64,000 nt of DNA from contig CANQAM010000008.1 in the NCBI GenBank assembly GCA_947589325.1, forward strand, positions 36,290-100,289, given 5' to 3'. Shown one piece after another: positions 1 through 8,082 of this stretch (the first letter of the stretch is position 1; the number at the start of each line of letters is the position of its first letter). This DNA comes from an uncultured Bacteroidales bacterium. Lineage in GTDB: Bacteria > Bacteroidota > Bacteroidia > Bacteroidales > UBA11471. The position numbers and the translations under genes are program-made. The notes beneath the pieces were generated by a model. The model was not told the origin of the DNA. It did no database searches and was given only the letters and a program-made list of their open reading frames with translations.

Positions 1-1604
1 TCTCGATCTATGAAATCATCGCCGGCATCTTCTATTAGGTCATACACCTTTTTTATTTCATCATCGAAAAGCAGCTGGGCAATGAAGATGGCATGGGTGG
101 AAGCCGCTTGGTAGTTGTTGCCTTCCAACAGCGGTTGTCCAAGTGTATTTTCCAGACAATAGCGGAATTTTCTGGAGCCAAGTAGATTGCCCAGCTGCGT
201 AGGATCCGCCCATGACCCACCGCTCTTCTGGTACCCTGAAATACGCATACGGATATCTTGATAGGAGTAATAATACAGCGGACAATTCTTTTGTATCTCT
301 CCACTCACATCTTCATAAGGCCTTGTGCTGGCTATCGAATCTTTAGCATTTCGGTATTGCGTCGGATAGACCTCAGGGTTGCGGTAAGCGGCGTCTACGG
401 CCCAGTAGCTGCGATAACGGGGAACATCGTTCCACCAGTCGAAGTAAGATTGCGTTATCTCTTTTTTCGCATTGTCAAAGTGTTTATCCTCCTCAGCGGG
501 CGCTTTATCATCGTAAACCGTGGTTTTGGTGTCGTCAAGATTTTTGAAAGTATATTCCTGCATATTCTCGCCGTTCAGCGACCAACCCCACATCAGAGCA
601 GCCCATTTTACTTTGTGGTTTCCTTGGTTGAGAACAGAGTCTTTTTCACCGGCCGACAGTATGATGGGATAGGTTACGCCGGTTAGATCATCGGGTGAAA
701 TCTCGCCACTAAAATCCTCACCGTTATATTTCTTCATGGTTGAGGCGTAAGTTACCTCCACTTTGGCTGCCATACGCTCCACATGTACTACTACTATTTT
801 ATCCGGGTCTGCATTTTTTGCCTCCTCTTCGGTTGCAAAGAAATTTTTATCTTCCAGCGGATTAAAACAGATTTCTTTTCCTGTACCATCTATACTGTTT
901 GTTTCGCCATAGACTGAATTGCTCATGGTACAATAATTCGTGATGGCGCCGTTCGTTATGGTATAGAAAGCCGCCGAAGGTCCTTCGTTGAGCACTTCGT
1001 CGGCCGTCAGTTTGTCGGTCAGCCGGTTGCGGAGATATTCCTCCGCAGTCTTCGATTCGCCGTCGGACACGAATGTGCTCAAGGTAATGGCGAGGGCGTC
1101 CAGACGGGAGGGGCGTCCGTTGATTATCACCGCACAAGAGGTAGGTAACTTTTCTCCCTCGATTTGGGGTACTTGGGCTACGTATATCCCGGCAACCATT
1201 TCTTTATGTGTTTGGACGTCGCCTTCTCCGTCACCCGGTATCTCATCTGACGTCATATTCTTTATCAAATTGGTACTCGAATGGTAGGAGCCGTCTGCGT
1301 TGAAGAAAAAGATGCGGTGGGCGCCATCGTCCAATGCCAGTGTATATTCGGCTGCATCGCCCGCGTCAAAGTCCCCGTCTTCAGGCAAGCTTTCGTTATT
1401 CCAGCTCGACGACCGTAGCGTAGGACTGCTGCCTGTATCGGTGATGATGCGGAGCGCTACGTATCCGGATCCCTTGCCGATGTCGCTATTTTGACCCTCG
1501 ACGGGAACGTCGAGTTCGTCTTTGCACCCTTGTGCGAATAACGCCAAAGTGCCCATTGCTGCGAATAATACAGCGTGTTTCATTCTAACTGACAGTTTTT
1601 CCAT
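1..1604 (-). CDS. Mfa1/FimA-family fimbrillin lipoprotein (partial, 3' end outside window)
   Basis: The frame reads left without a stop from 1604 to the window edge, giving at least 534 residues. The N-terminus is a lipoprotein signal ending in LALFAQGC, so the precursor should be lipidated and moved to the surface. Features seen in Mfa1/FimA-type pilus subunits are visible: a VERMAAKVEVTY segment near residue 280, RSYWAVDAAYR near 415, and a late block with ENTLGQPL followed by an AIFIAQL strand near 510. The role inferred is a pilus shaft or accessory subunit polymerised after proteolytic removal of the N-terminus. It is the third gene of a left-pointing operon after DUF3575 and DUF3868 genes. 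A second ATG at 1583 is an equally good start; neither has a clear Shine-Dalgarno, which is normal for this phylum. The subtype cannot be settled without the C-terminus. Confidence 0.75.
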   Translation of the reverse strand, partial: MEKLSVRMKHAVLFAAMGTLALFAQGCKDELDVPVEGQNSDIGKGSGYVALRIITDTGSSPTLRSSSWNNESLPEDGDFDAGDAAEYTLALDDGAHRIFFFNADGSYHSSTNLIKNMTSDEIPGDGEGDVQTHKEMVAGIYVAQVPQIEGEKLPTSCAVIINGRPSRLDALAITLSTFVSDGESKTAEEYLRNRLTDKLTADEVLNEGPSAAFYTITNGAITNYCTMSNSVYGETNSIDGTGKEICFNPLEDKNFFATEEEAKNADPDKIVVVHVERMAAKVEVTYASTMKKYNGEDFSGEISPDDLTGVTYPIILSAGEKDSVLNQGNHKVKWAALMWGWSLNGENMQEYTFKNLDDTKTTVYDDKAPAEEDKHFDNAKKEITQSYFDWWNDVPRYRSYWAVDAAYRNPEVYPTQYRNAKDSIASTRPYEDVSGEIQKNCPLYYYSYQDIRMRISGYQKSGGSWADPTQLGNLLGSRKFRYCLENTLGQPLLEGNNYQAASTHAIFIAQLLFDDEIKKVYDLIEDAGDDFIDR

Positions 1605-1695
1605 GTTTATGATATTATTATTGATTTCGATTCATTCCTTTTTTGCTTGCACTTACTTATATATGGTATTCATATCTTCTCTGACAATATCGCGG

Positions 1696-3486
1696 CTACT
1701 CTTCCGGCTTCTCCACGATGCGCAGGCTGTGCGACTGCTTGATGGCATCGAGCTGTGCGATAGCCCTGACAGCCTCCTCGATACCGGCAGCTGCCGCCGG
1801 CTCGAAGTACGTGCGTGCCGTTTCGTACTCGCCGTCTATCGCAGCCATGACCCCGCGCAGGTAGATGACCTGCGGCATGGAGTCGCAGCGGTTCATATAA
1901 TACTCCGCGTGCTGCCGGTCGCCCCGCTGTATGGCGATGTTTGCCGCATTGAAACAAGCCGCCGTATCGTTCGGGTAGAAACGCACGGCCGTTTCCATGA
2001 TTTGACGGTATTCCTCGCTTCCTTCCGGATAATTGCGGGCTGCGATAAACATCTCGTTGAGGCTGAGTTTCTGCGGCTGCGTCCACACGCGGTCGAGAAT
2101 CTCCGTCGTGTCGGTAAACGTGCGAATCGTATATTCGATGCAGTAATCGCTGTGTCGCAGAGCCGGATAGACGCTGCGCAGCAGAATCCGGTAATCCGCC
2201 GGATAGAGGCGGCGCAGGAGATGCTCTTTCTCGTCGGGCTCCATCGTGCTGTCGATGAGCGCGAGAATCTCGGAGCGGAATTGCAGCGTGTCGGTCGCAC
2301 CGATGCTGTCGATAAGAGCGAGAATGCCCTCTGAAATTGCCGGCTTGACGATGACGGCAGAATCAGCCGCTGCCGAATCGGCCGCAACCGTTTCTATTGC
2401 TGTCCTGTCTGTTGTAGCCGAAGCTGTTGCGGCAGAATCTGTGGCAAGAGAGTCTGTCTCGACGAGGCACAGTGCCGAATCGCAACCGCCGCGTGCTGCC
2501 ACGAAAGCCCGCAAGCCCGCCCAATCCTCGGGCTCGAACGATGTGCAGATAAACGAGTCGGGAAACGCATACAGCCTCTCCACATACGCTTTCAGACTGT
2601 CGGTACGGCCGCGTGCCAGCCGCACGTTGTTGGCATAGGAGCCCTCCGGCGAAGCGAAACCCTTGATATCGAGACGCTGCACCGTAATGTCGCTGTCGCC
2701 TTTCACCGAATCGATGGTGGCGATGATTTTTGCCAACTCACGCTCGTTGTTCCGGTAAGTGGGGCGTATCTCCGTGCGGTTTACAGGAAAGTCGATGAAA
2801 GCCGAACCCGAAAGGCTGCGCACTTTTACCAGCTCCACTGCCGGACGAATGTAAAAATACTCGGGCACGTATTCGAGATAACCCGGAAAATGCGTCAGCG
2901 CACTGTCGGTTACGCTGCGGCAGCAGCCGTATTCATCGCACCGGAGTATCAGCTCCGAGCCGTTCATCCATTTCCGATACGGAAGCGTAACGGTGTAGAG
3001 CAGCGTATCGGGAAGATTCTTTTGGCGGAACACGATTTCGTTTTCACCGCCGATCATTCTCTCCTCGAAATTGCGCACGTAATAGAAGTAGCGCCGCCGT
3101 CCGTAAACACCCATCGGGACGAGCGCGATGCTGTCGGAATCCTTCACGAAAGAGGGAGTGAACTCCCACGCGCGATTTCGGCGCACGTGTACGTCTTTCA
3201 GGTCGAGATTCAGCGTTACGACCAGTTCATCGCCTTGGCGCGAATGGGAAAAATCCTTCACCTTGAAATTGCGCAGCAGCGCTTCGTTGCCGATAATCCG
3301 TACCGAATCGCCGCACAACGCCGTACTGTCGGAATTGCATACGGCAACACTGTCGGAGTTGTTCACCGCCATGCTGTCGGGATTCATTACCGGCAGAAAG
3401 TCGCCATTGCCGGCAGTTGCCGGCAGCACACCCGCAGCCAGCAGCCCTATGCAGAATATAATGGAAAAATGTTTCATGATCATCAC
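1696..3486 (-). CDS. DUF3868-type, OmpA-like envelope protein of pilus operon
   Basis: A 596-residue exported protein with a signal peptide (about residues 1-25). After the signal comes a short tract of three imperfect 8-residue repeats (NPDSMAVN, NSDSVAVC, NSDSTALC). The next part resembles DUF3868 (LNLDLKDVHVRRNRAWEFTP, YGRRRYFYYVRN). Around residues 235-300 lies an OmpA-like peptidoglycan-binding segment (IDFPVNRTEI, then FASPEGSYANNVRLARGR). A second low-complexity Ala/Asp/Ser/Thr stretch follows near residues 340-380, and the C-terminus has TPR-like helices (DTAACFNAANIAIQRGD). In Bacteroidales such genes lie beside DUF3575 and fimbrillin genes, so I infer a periplasmic or outer-membrane assembly or anchoring role. 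The gene starts 10 bp after the DUF3575 stop. The start could also be the Met at residue 4. Confidence 0.75.
   Translation of the reverse strand: MMIMKHFSIIFCIGLLAAGVLPATAGNGDFLPVMNPDSMAVNNSDSVAVCNSDSTALCGDSVRIIGNEALLRNFKVKDFSHSRQGDELVVTLNLDLKDVHVRRNRAWEFTPSFVKDSDSIALVPMGVYGRRRYFYYVRNFEERMIGGENEIVFRQKNLPDTLLYTVTLPYRKWMNGSELILRCDEYGCCRSVTDSALTHFPGYLEYVPEYFYIRPAVELVKVRSLSGSAFIDFPVNRTEIRPTYRNNERELAKIIATIDSVKGDSDITVQRLDIKGFASPEGSYANNVRLARGRTDSLKAYVERLYAFPDSFICTSFEPEDWAGLRAFVAARGGCDSALCLVETDSLATDSAATASATTDRTAIETVAADSAAADSAVIVKPAISEGILALIDSIGATDTLQFRSEILALIDSTMEPDEKEHLLRRLYPADYRILLRSVYPALRHSDYCIEYTIRTFTDTTEILDRVWTQPQKLSLNEMFIAARNYPEGSEEYRQIMETAVRFYPNDTAACFNAANIAIQRGDRQHAEYYMNRCDSMPQVIYLRGVMAAIDGEYETARTYFEPAAAAGIEEAVRAIAQLDAIKQSHSLRIVEKPEE
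3301..3384 (-). repeat. 24-bp imperfect tandem repeat encoding 8-residue units
   Basis: Three and a half copies of an 8-codon unit of the form N-x-D-S-x-A-V/L-x lie just after the signal peptide of the DUF3868 protein (residues 35-62). Two of the units end in Cys. The tract is short and degenerate, so it is probably a flexible linker that grew by slippage. Confidence 0.6.
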
Positions 3487-3496
3487 AAATTAGGCC

Positions 3497-4075
3497 TTAA
3501 AACAAATAGATAAGGTTCAGCGCACCTTTCGTGGGCCCGACATAATGGTGATGCCGGTTATCCACACGTTTGCCGCAGTCGGCACACTCGAAGACATCGT
3601 ATCGGGTATAGATATATCCGATGCCGATTTCCGCCTCCATGTTCCAGTGCTTGCCCAAAATCCAGCTGTACCCGTAAGCGATTCCGCCGCCCACTCCCCA
3701 GCCTTGGTAGCGGTAATTTTCCAATCCGCGAAAATCGGAGCCTAAAAAATGCAGCTTGGATTTGAAATGCCCCATGTTGTACTGTCCGCCGAGAGCATGT
3801 ATGCCGAGGAAATGCCCCGAAAAACGGTCGCAAAACCAATATCTCGCCTCCGGCTGTACCAACCAGTGCTTCGTCTTGCGCTCTTTTATCGTCCAGCCCT
3901 TGTAGTTACCCGAAATATCGAGCGTCCAACGCGGTGCCAATCCTACTTCTATACCTGCATTCACTGTAGCCAGCGCATCGTAGAAGAGGTTGGTTTTGAT
4001 ACCGACCTTCTGGGCATTCAACGAAACGGCGGCTGACGAAAACAGAAGCAAAAGATAAAATTTCTTTATATTCAT
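3497..4075 (-). CDS. DUF3575 domain protein, small beta-barrel
   Basis: A 192-residue protein with a signal peptide ending in LNAQ. It has the DUF3575 hallmarks: KTNLFYDALATVNAGIEVGL at the mature N-terminus, PEARYWFCDRFSGHFLG, and alternating aromatic strands ending in aromatic NLIYLF. It is predicted to be an eight-stranded outer-membrane barrel of about 170 mature residues. It is the first gene of the left-pointing operon with the DUF3868 protein and fimbrillin, an arrangement usual for Bacteroidales pilus loci, so a role in pilus assembly or outer-membrane passage is inferred. Two cysteines in an ECADCGK motif near residue 165 could form a disulfide or bind a metal. The family assignment is firm; the molecular function is not known. 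Confidence 0.85.
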   Translation of the reverse strand: MNIKKFYLLLLFSSAAVSLNAQKVGIKTNLFYDALATVNAGIEVGLAPRWTLDISGNYKGWTIKERKTKHWLVQPEARYWFCDRFSGHFLGIHALGGQYNMGHFKSKLHFLGSDFRGLENYRYQGWGVGGGIAYGYSWILGKHWNMEAEIGIGYIYTRYDVFECADCGKRVDNRHHHYVGPTKGALNLIYLF

Positions 4076-4172
4076 CTTATAAATAACTGGTTCCTATAAC
4101 CTAATTTGATAGTAACAAAAGTTTTTAATATCAAGTTTCTAATGAGCGTAATTAAGATTTCAATTGACGTTG

Positions 4173-4180
4173 CAAAAATA
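4173..4180 (-). promoter_or_regulatory. Candidate -7 box for pilus operon
   Basis: On the minus strand this reads TATTTTTG, a match to the Bacteroidota TAnnTTTG box, about 100 bp before the DUF3575 start. The nearest TTTG is only 12 bp upstream rather than 19-21, so the -33 element is not convincing. Confidence 0.35.
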
Positions 4181-4243
4181 ATATAGAAATTACAAACTTG
4201 TACGTAAAAAACAAAATTTTTTTTGAAAAAAAGCAGAAAAAAT

Positions 4244-4252
4244 CCCCCCCCC
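4244..4252. repeat. C9/G9 homopolymer tract upstream of pilus operon
   Basis: Nine consecutive C on the plus strand, about 170 bp upstream of the DUF3575 start codon and 64 bp upstream of the left-facing -7-like box. Tracts of this length can slip during replication and are a known substrate for phase variation of surface genes. The length is seen directly; any switching is inference. Confidence 0.5.
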
Positions 4253-4564
4253 GTGTAAATTGCTAAATATAAGCAATTTACGTAAATGTTAAAAATTTAT
4301 CGACCGAAAAATCTGCGGCAGCTCCTGAAAATCGAACTTCCTGTAACCTTCTTTTTTTCAGAGGGAAGAGCTCTTTTTTTCGGAAAAATCGCCGGAAAAC
4401 AAAGGGGCGCGAGAGCAAAAGAGCCAACTCTCTCGTACATACCTATATATAATAATGTATAAAAATTCAACAACTGAGTTTTGGGTATGGAAAGATGCCG
4501 AATCTTTTTTTTCGGAACAGGGAAATTCTTGTTCCCGAAAAGTGCGGATATGAAAAATTTGCAT

Positions 4565-4572
4565 TACCTTTG
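4565..4572 (+). promoter_or_regulatory. Candidate -7 box for PBP1A gene
   Basis: TACCTTTG matches TAnnTTTG, about 75 bp before the PBP1A start codon. No clear TTTG lies at the usual spacing. Confidence 0.4.
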
Positions 4573-4647
4573 AAGCGGGATATGTGCGGCGGCGAGCCGT
4601 GCCATTCCGTTCCGTAAAAATTTGTCGAATATTTTTCATGACGATAT

Positions 4648-7077
4648 ATGTGCGCTTTGTTTTCGTCGAAAAAAAAGAATGCTCCGACTGAATCCGATCC
4701 TGCGAAGCCGAAGCGGGACATTACCCTCTGGGTCGTCCTTTCGTTGTGGACGCTGCTGGTGTTGGTCGCCGGCGGCGTGTGGTGGCTCTTTTACTCCATA
4801 GCCGAAGGGCGTATCGGATATATGCCTCCCATAGAAGAGCTGCAAAATCCGAAAGACAAGCTGGCTTCGGAAATCTATTCCGCCGATATGCAGCCGATAG
4901 GACGTTTCTATTTGGCGCAGGGCAACCGCATATCCATCGACTACGACCAAATATCCCAAACGATGCTTGATGCTTTGCTCGCTACCGAAGATGTCCGTTT
5001 TTACGAACATTCGGGCATCGACTTCAAAGCACTCGTGCGCGCCATTGTGAAGCGCGGATTTTTGGGGCAGAAAAGCGCGGGCGGCGGCAGCACTATCACC
5101 CAGCAGTTGGCAAAGCTGCTCTACTCGCCGACGGCGGGCAATGTGAAAGAACGCCTTTTTCAAAAGCCCATCGAGTGGGTCATCGCCGTGCAGTTGGAAC
5201 ATTTTTACACGAAAGAGGAAATCGTGAATATGTATCTCAACAAGTTCGATTTCCTGTTCAATGCCGTAGGCTTGCAGTCGGCGGCAACCATTTATTTCGA
5301 CACCACCCCCAAAGAACTGAAAGTAGAGGAGGCTGCCGTCTTGGTGGGAATGTGCAAGAACCCCCGTCTGTATAATCCCATACTCTATCCCGACCGCTCG
5401 TTGGAACGGCGCAATACCGTGCTCGACCAGATGTGCAAAGCCGGCTACCTGACGACGTTCGAGTGCGACTCCCTCAAAAGGCTGCCCGTAAAGACGCACT
5501 TCCGCCGCGTCAATCACGAAACGGGTATCGCCCCTTATTTCCGCGAGCATATCCGATTGATTATGATGGCGGATAAGCCAGATAGACGCAACTATCGCGG
5601 CTGGCAGCGGCAGCAGTACATCGACGACTCCATTGCGTGGGCGACGAATCCCCTTTACGGCTGGTGCCACAAAAACTGCAAAGCCGACGGCTCGTCCTAC
5701 AATATCTATACCGACGGGCTGAAAATCTATACGACCCTCGACTCCCGTATGCAGCAATACGCCGAAGAGGCGGTTGCCGAATATCTGGGCGGATACATAC
5801 AACCCCGCTTCGAGAACGAAAAGCGCGGCAAAAGTTATGCCCCCTTCTCCAAAGACCTTTTGCCCGAAGAAGTGAAAGAAATCATGACGCGGGCCAAAGA
5901 GCAGAGCGACCGCTATCGTATCATGAAACAAAACGGTGCGAGCGACAACGAAATCGATGCGGCATTTGTTACCCCCGTGCCGATGCAGCTCTTTTCGTGG
6001 AACGGCCCTCTCGATACGGTCATGACCCCTCTCGATTCCATACGCTACTGCAAGACGCTGCTGCGCACCGGATTCATGTCTGTCGACAGTCGCAATGGCC
6101 ATGTCAAAGCCTATGTGGGCGGCATCGACTTCCGCAACTTCAAGTACGATATGGTGTCAGGCGGACGGCGGCAGGTCGGCTCTACGATAAAACCGTTCCT
6201 TTACACGCTGGCGATGGAGGAGGGCTATTCGCCCTGCGACCTCGCACCCAACGTGCAACCTAACATCTTCGACCGCGCGAGCGGCGAAGTATGGTCGCCC
6301 CGAAACTCATCTTCTGAAAGGGTGGGCGAGAACGTAACGCTGCGTTGGGCGCTTTCCAAGTCGAACAACTGGATTTCGGCTTACCTGATGAACCGCCTTT
6401 CGCCGCAGTCGCTGGTACAGTTGATGAACTCTTTTGGCATACACGGACAGATAGACCCCGTCATTTCCCTCTGTCTCGGTGTCGCCGACGTTTCCGTCGA
6501 AGAGATGGTTACCGCTTATACGGCATTTTCCAATTACGGTCTGCGGGTCGATCCCATTTACGTTTCCCGCATCGAAGACCATTACGGAAATGTCATTGCC
6601 GATTTCGTACCGCAGATTTCCGAAGTGTTCAGCGAATCGACCTATCTGAAAATGCTACCCATGTTGTGCGATGTCATCGACAAAGGCACCGGCATACGCC
6701 TGCGTCTCCGCTACAAAATCGGCGCGCAGATGGGCGGAAAAACCGGTACGACCAACAACAATTCCGACGGCTGGTTCATGGGATTCACGCCGGCTTTGGT
6801 AACCGGCGTGTGGGTCGGCGGCGAGGAGCGTTCGATACACTTCGACCAGATTGCCGACGGGCAGGGAGCCAATACCGCACTCCCCATCTATGCGCACTAC
6901 ATACAGAAAGTATATGCCGACAGCACTCTGCTGTATACGCCGGCAGATACTTTTGCCGTCGATTCCGTCATTTTCCTTCCGTGCGACGGAGTTGTCGGCA
7001 CACTGCCCGACGATGCAACTGAGCCGGTGCCCCCGATAAACATCGAGGAGGAAGCTATCGAGGGAATATTCGATTGA
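4648..7077 (+). CDS. mrcA: Penicillin-binding protein 1A (bifunctional transglycosylase/transpeptidase)
   Basis: An 809-residue class A PBP that polymerises and cross-links peptidoglycan in the periplasm. A basic cytoplasmic tail (residues 1-25) is followed by one membrane anchor (about 26-52, LWVVLSLWTLLVLVAGGVWW). The GT51 domain carries EDVRFYEHSGID (near 113, with the catalytic Glu) and GGSTITQQLAKLL (near 149). The transpeptidase has all three penicillin-binding motifs: GSTIKP (near 511, Ser nucleophile), SKSNN (near 570) and KTGTT (near 698). The length is normal for the family. ftsY follows about 40 bp later on the same strand. The start ATG follows a TACCTTTG promoter box by about 75 bp. 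Confidence 0.95.
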   Translation: MCALFSSKKKNAPTESDPAKPKRDITLWVVLSLWTLLVLVAGGVWWLFYSIAEGRIGYMPPIEELQNPKDKLASEIYSADMQPIGRFYLAQGNRISIDYDQISQTMLDALLATEDVRFYEHSGIDFKALVRAIVKRGFLGQKSAGGGSTITQQLAKLLYSPTAGNVKERLFQKPIEWVIAVQLEHFYTKEEIVNMYLNKFDFLFNAVGLQSAATIYFDTTPKELKVEEAAVLVGMCKNPRLYNPILYPDRSLERRNTVLDQMCKAGYLTTFECDSLKRLPVKTHFRRVNHETGIAPYFREHIRLIMMADKPDRRNYRGWQRQQYIDDSIAWATNPLYGWCHKNCKADGSSYNIYTDGLKIYTTLDSRMQQYAEEAVAEYLGGYIQPRFENEKRGKSYAPFSKDLLPEEVKEIMTRAKEQSDRYRIMKQNGASDNEIDAAFVTPVPMQLFSWNGPLDTVMTPLDSIRYCKTLLRTGFMSVDSRNGHVKAYVGGIDFRNFKYDMVSGGRRQVGSTIKPFLYTLAMEEGYSPCDLAPNVQPNIFDRASGEVWSPRNSSSERVGENVTLRWALSKSNNWISAYLMNRLSPQSLVQLMNSFGIHGQIDPVISLCLGVADVSVEEMVTAYTAFSNYGLRVDPIYVSRIEDHYGNVIADFVPQISEVFSESTYLKMLPMLCDVIDKGTGIRLRLRYKIGAQMGGKTGTTNNNSDGWFMGFTPALVTGVWVGGEERSIHFDQIADGQGANTALPIYAHYIQKVYADSTLLYTPADTFAVDSVIFLPCDGVVGTLPDDATEPVPPINIEEEAIEGIFD

Positions 7078-7118
7078 TGGACAGAATTTTATAATTCGCT
7101 AAAAAACAATAGGGATAT

Positions 7119-8078
7119 ATGGGATTTTTCGATTTCTTTCAAAAAGAAAAAAAAGAGACGCTCGACAAAGGGTTGGCAAAGACCAAAGAGGGAATGTTTA
7201 CGAAAATCACCCGCGCGGTCGCCGGCAAATCCACCGTCGATGACGCCGTGCTCGACGACCTCGAAGAGATATTGATAACCTCCGACGTGGGCGTCGAAAC
7301 CACGCTGCGCATCATCGACCGCATAGAACGCCGCGTGGCACGCGACAAATACCTCTCGACGGCGGAATTGAAAAATATCCTTCGCGAAGAAATCGTGGCG
7401 CTGCTTGCCGAAAACCATACGGGCGACGATACCGATTTCGTTGTGCCGCAGAATGTCGCGACCCCATACGTCATCATGGTCGTCGGCGTGAACGGTGTGG
7501 GTAAAACCACCACTATCGGAAAACTCGCCTATCAGTACAAGAAAAACGGATTGAAAGTGTATCTTGGCGCGGCCGACACTTTCCGTGCCGCAGCCGTAGA
7601 GCAGATTGTCATTTGGGGCGAGCGGGTGGGGGTGCCCGTCGTCAAGCAGAAAATGGGCGCCGACCCCGCTTCGGTCGCTTTCGACACCCTTAGTGCGGCG
7701 AAAGCCGCCGGTGCCGATGTGGTGATTATCGACACCGCCGGACGTCTGCACAACAAAATCGGGCTGATGAACGAACTCACGAAAATCAAAAAAGTCATGG
7801 ATAAAGTCGTGCCCGGCGCGCCGCAGGAGGTGCTGCTCGTGCTCGACGGCTCGACGGGGCAAAACGCCTTCGAGCAGGCACGCCAGTTTACCGCCGCCAC
7901 CGAAGTCAATGCCCTCGCCATCACCAAACTCGACGGCACCGCCAAGGGCGGCGTCGTCATCGGCATATCCGACCAGTTCAAAACGCCGGTCAAATACATC
8001 GGGCTCGGCGAAGGCATGGAAGACTTGCAGCCTTTCCGCCGCCGCGAATTTGTCGAATCGTTGTTCAGCGAAAATTAA
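7119..8078 (+). CDS. ftsY: Signal recognition particle receptor FtsY
   Basis: A 319-residue SRP GTPase that receives ribosome-SRP complexes at the inner membrane. The acidic A domain is very short and the NG domain begins almost at once. P-loop GVNGVGKTTT (near 125), DTFRAAAVEQ, DTAGRLHNK and TKLDGTAKGG are intact. The reduced A domain is typical of Bacteroidota. rimO begins 4 bp after the stop, so co-transcription is likely. Confidence 0.97.
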   Translation: MGFFDFFQKEKKETLDKGLAKTKEGMFTKITRAVAGKSTVDDAVLDDLEEILITSDVGVETTLRIIDRIERRVARDKYLSTAELKNILREEIVALLAENHTGDDTDFVVPQNVATPYVIMVVGVNGVGKTTTIGKLAYQYKKNGLKVYLGAADTFRAAAVEQIVIWGERVGVPVVKQKMGADPASVAFDTLSAAKAAGADVVIIDTAGRLHNKIGLMNELTKIKKVMDKVVPGAPQEVLLVLDGSTGQNAFEQARQFTAATEVNALAITKLDGTAKGGVVIGISDQFKTPVKYIGLGEGMEDLQPFRRREFVESLFSEN

Positions 8079-8082
8079 CCCG

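Larger units (their letters stand above)
4076..4647. other. Divergent intergenic region between pilus operon and PBP1A gene
   Basis: About 570 bp of AT-rich DNA with no credible gene. It holds a nine-base C run at 4244-4252 (G on the strand of the pilus operon), T and A homopolymers, a left-facing -7-like box at 4173-4180, and a right-facing TACCTTTG box at 4565-4572 for the PBP gene. A weak inverted repeat (GGAACA ... TGTTCC) lies at about 4514-4535. Confidence 0.6.

Noticed and set aside
4636..6102. A 488-codon frame opposite the first part of the PBP1A gene
   Set aside because: Shadow frame; the sense strand carries every class A PBP motif.
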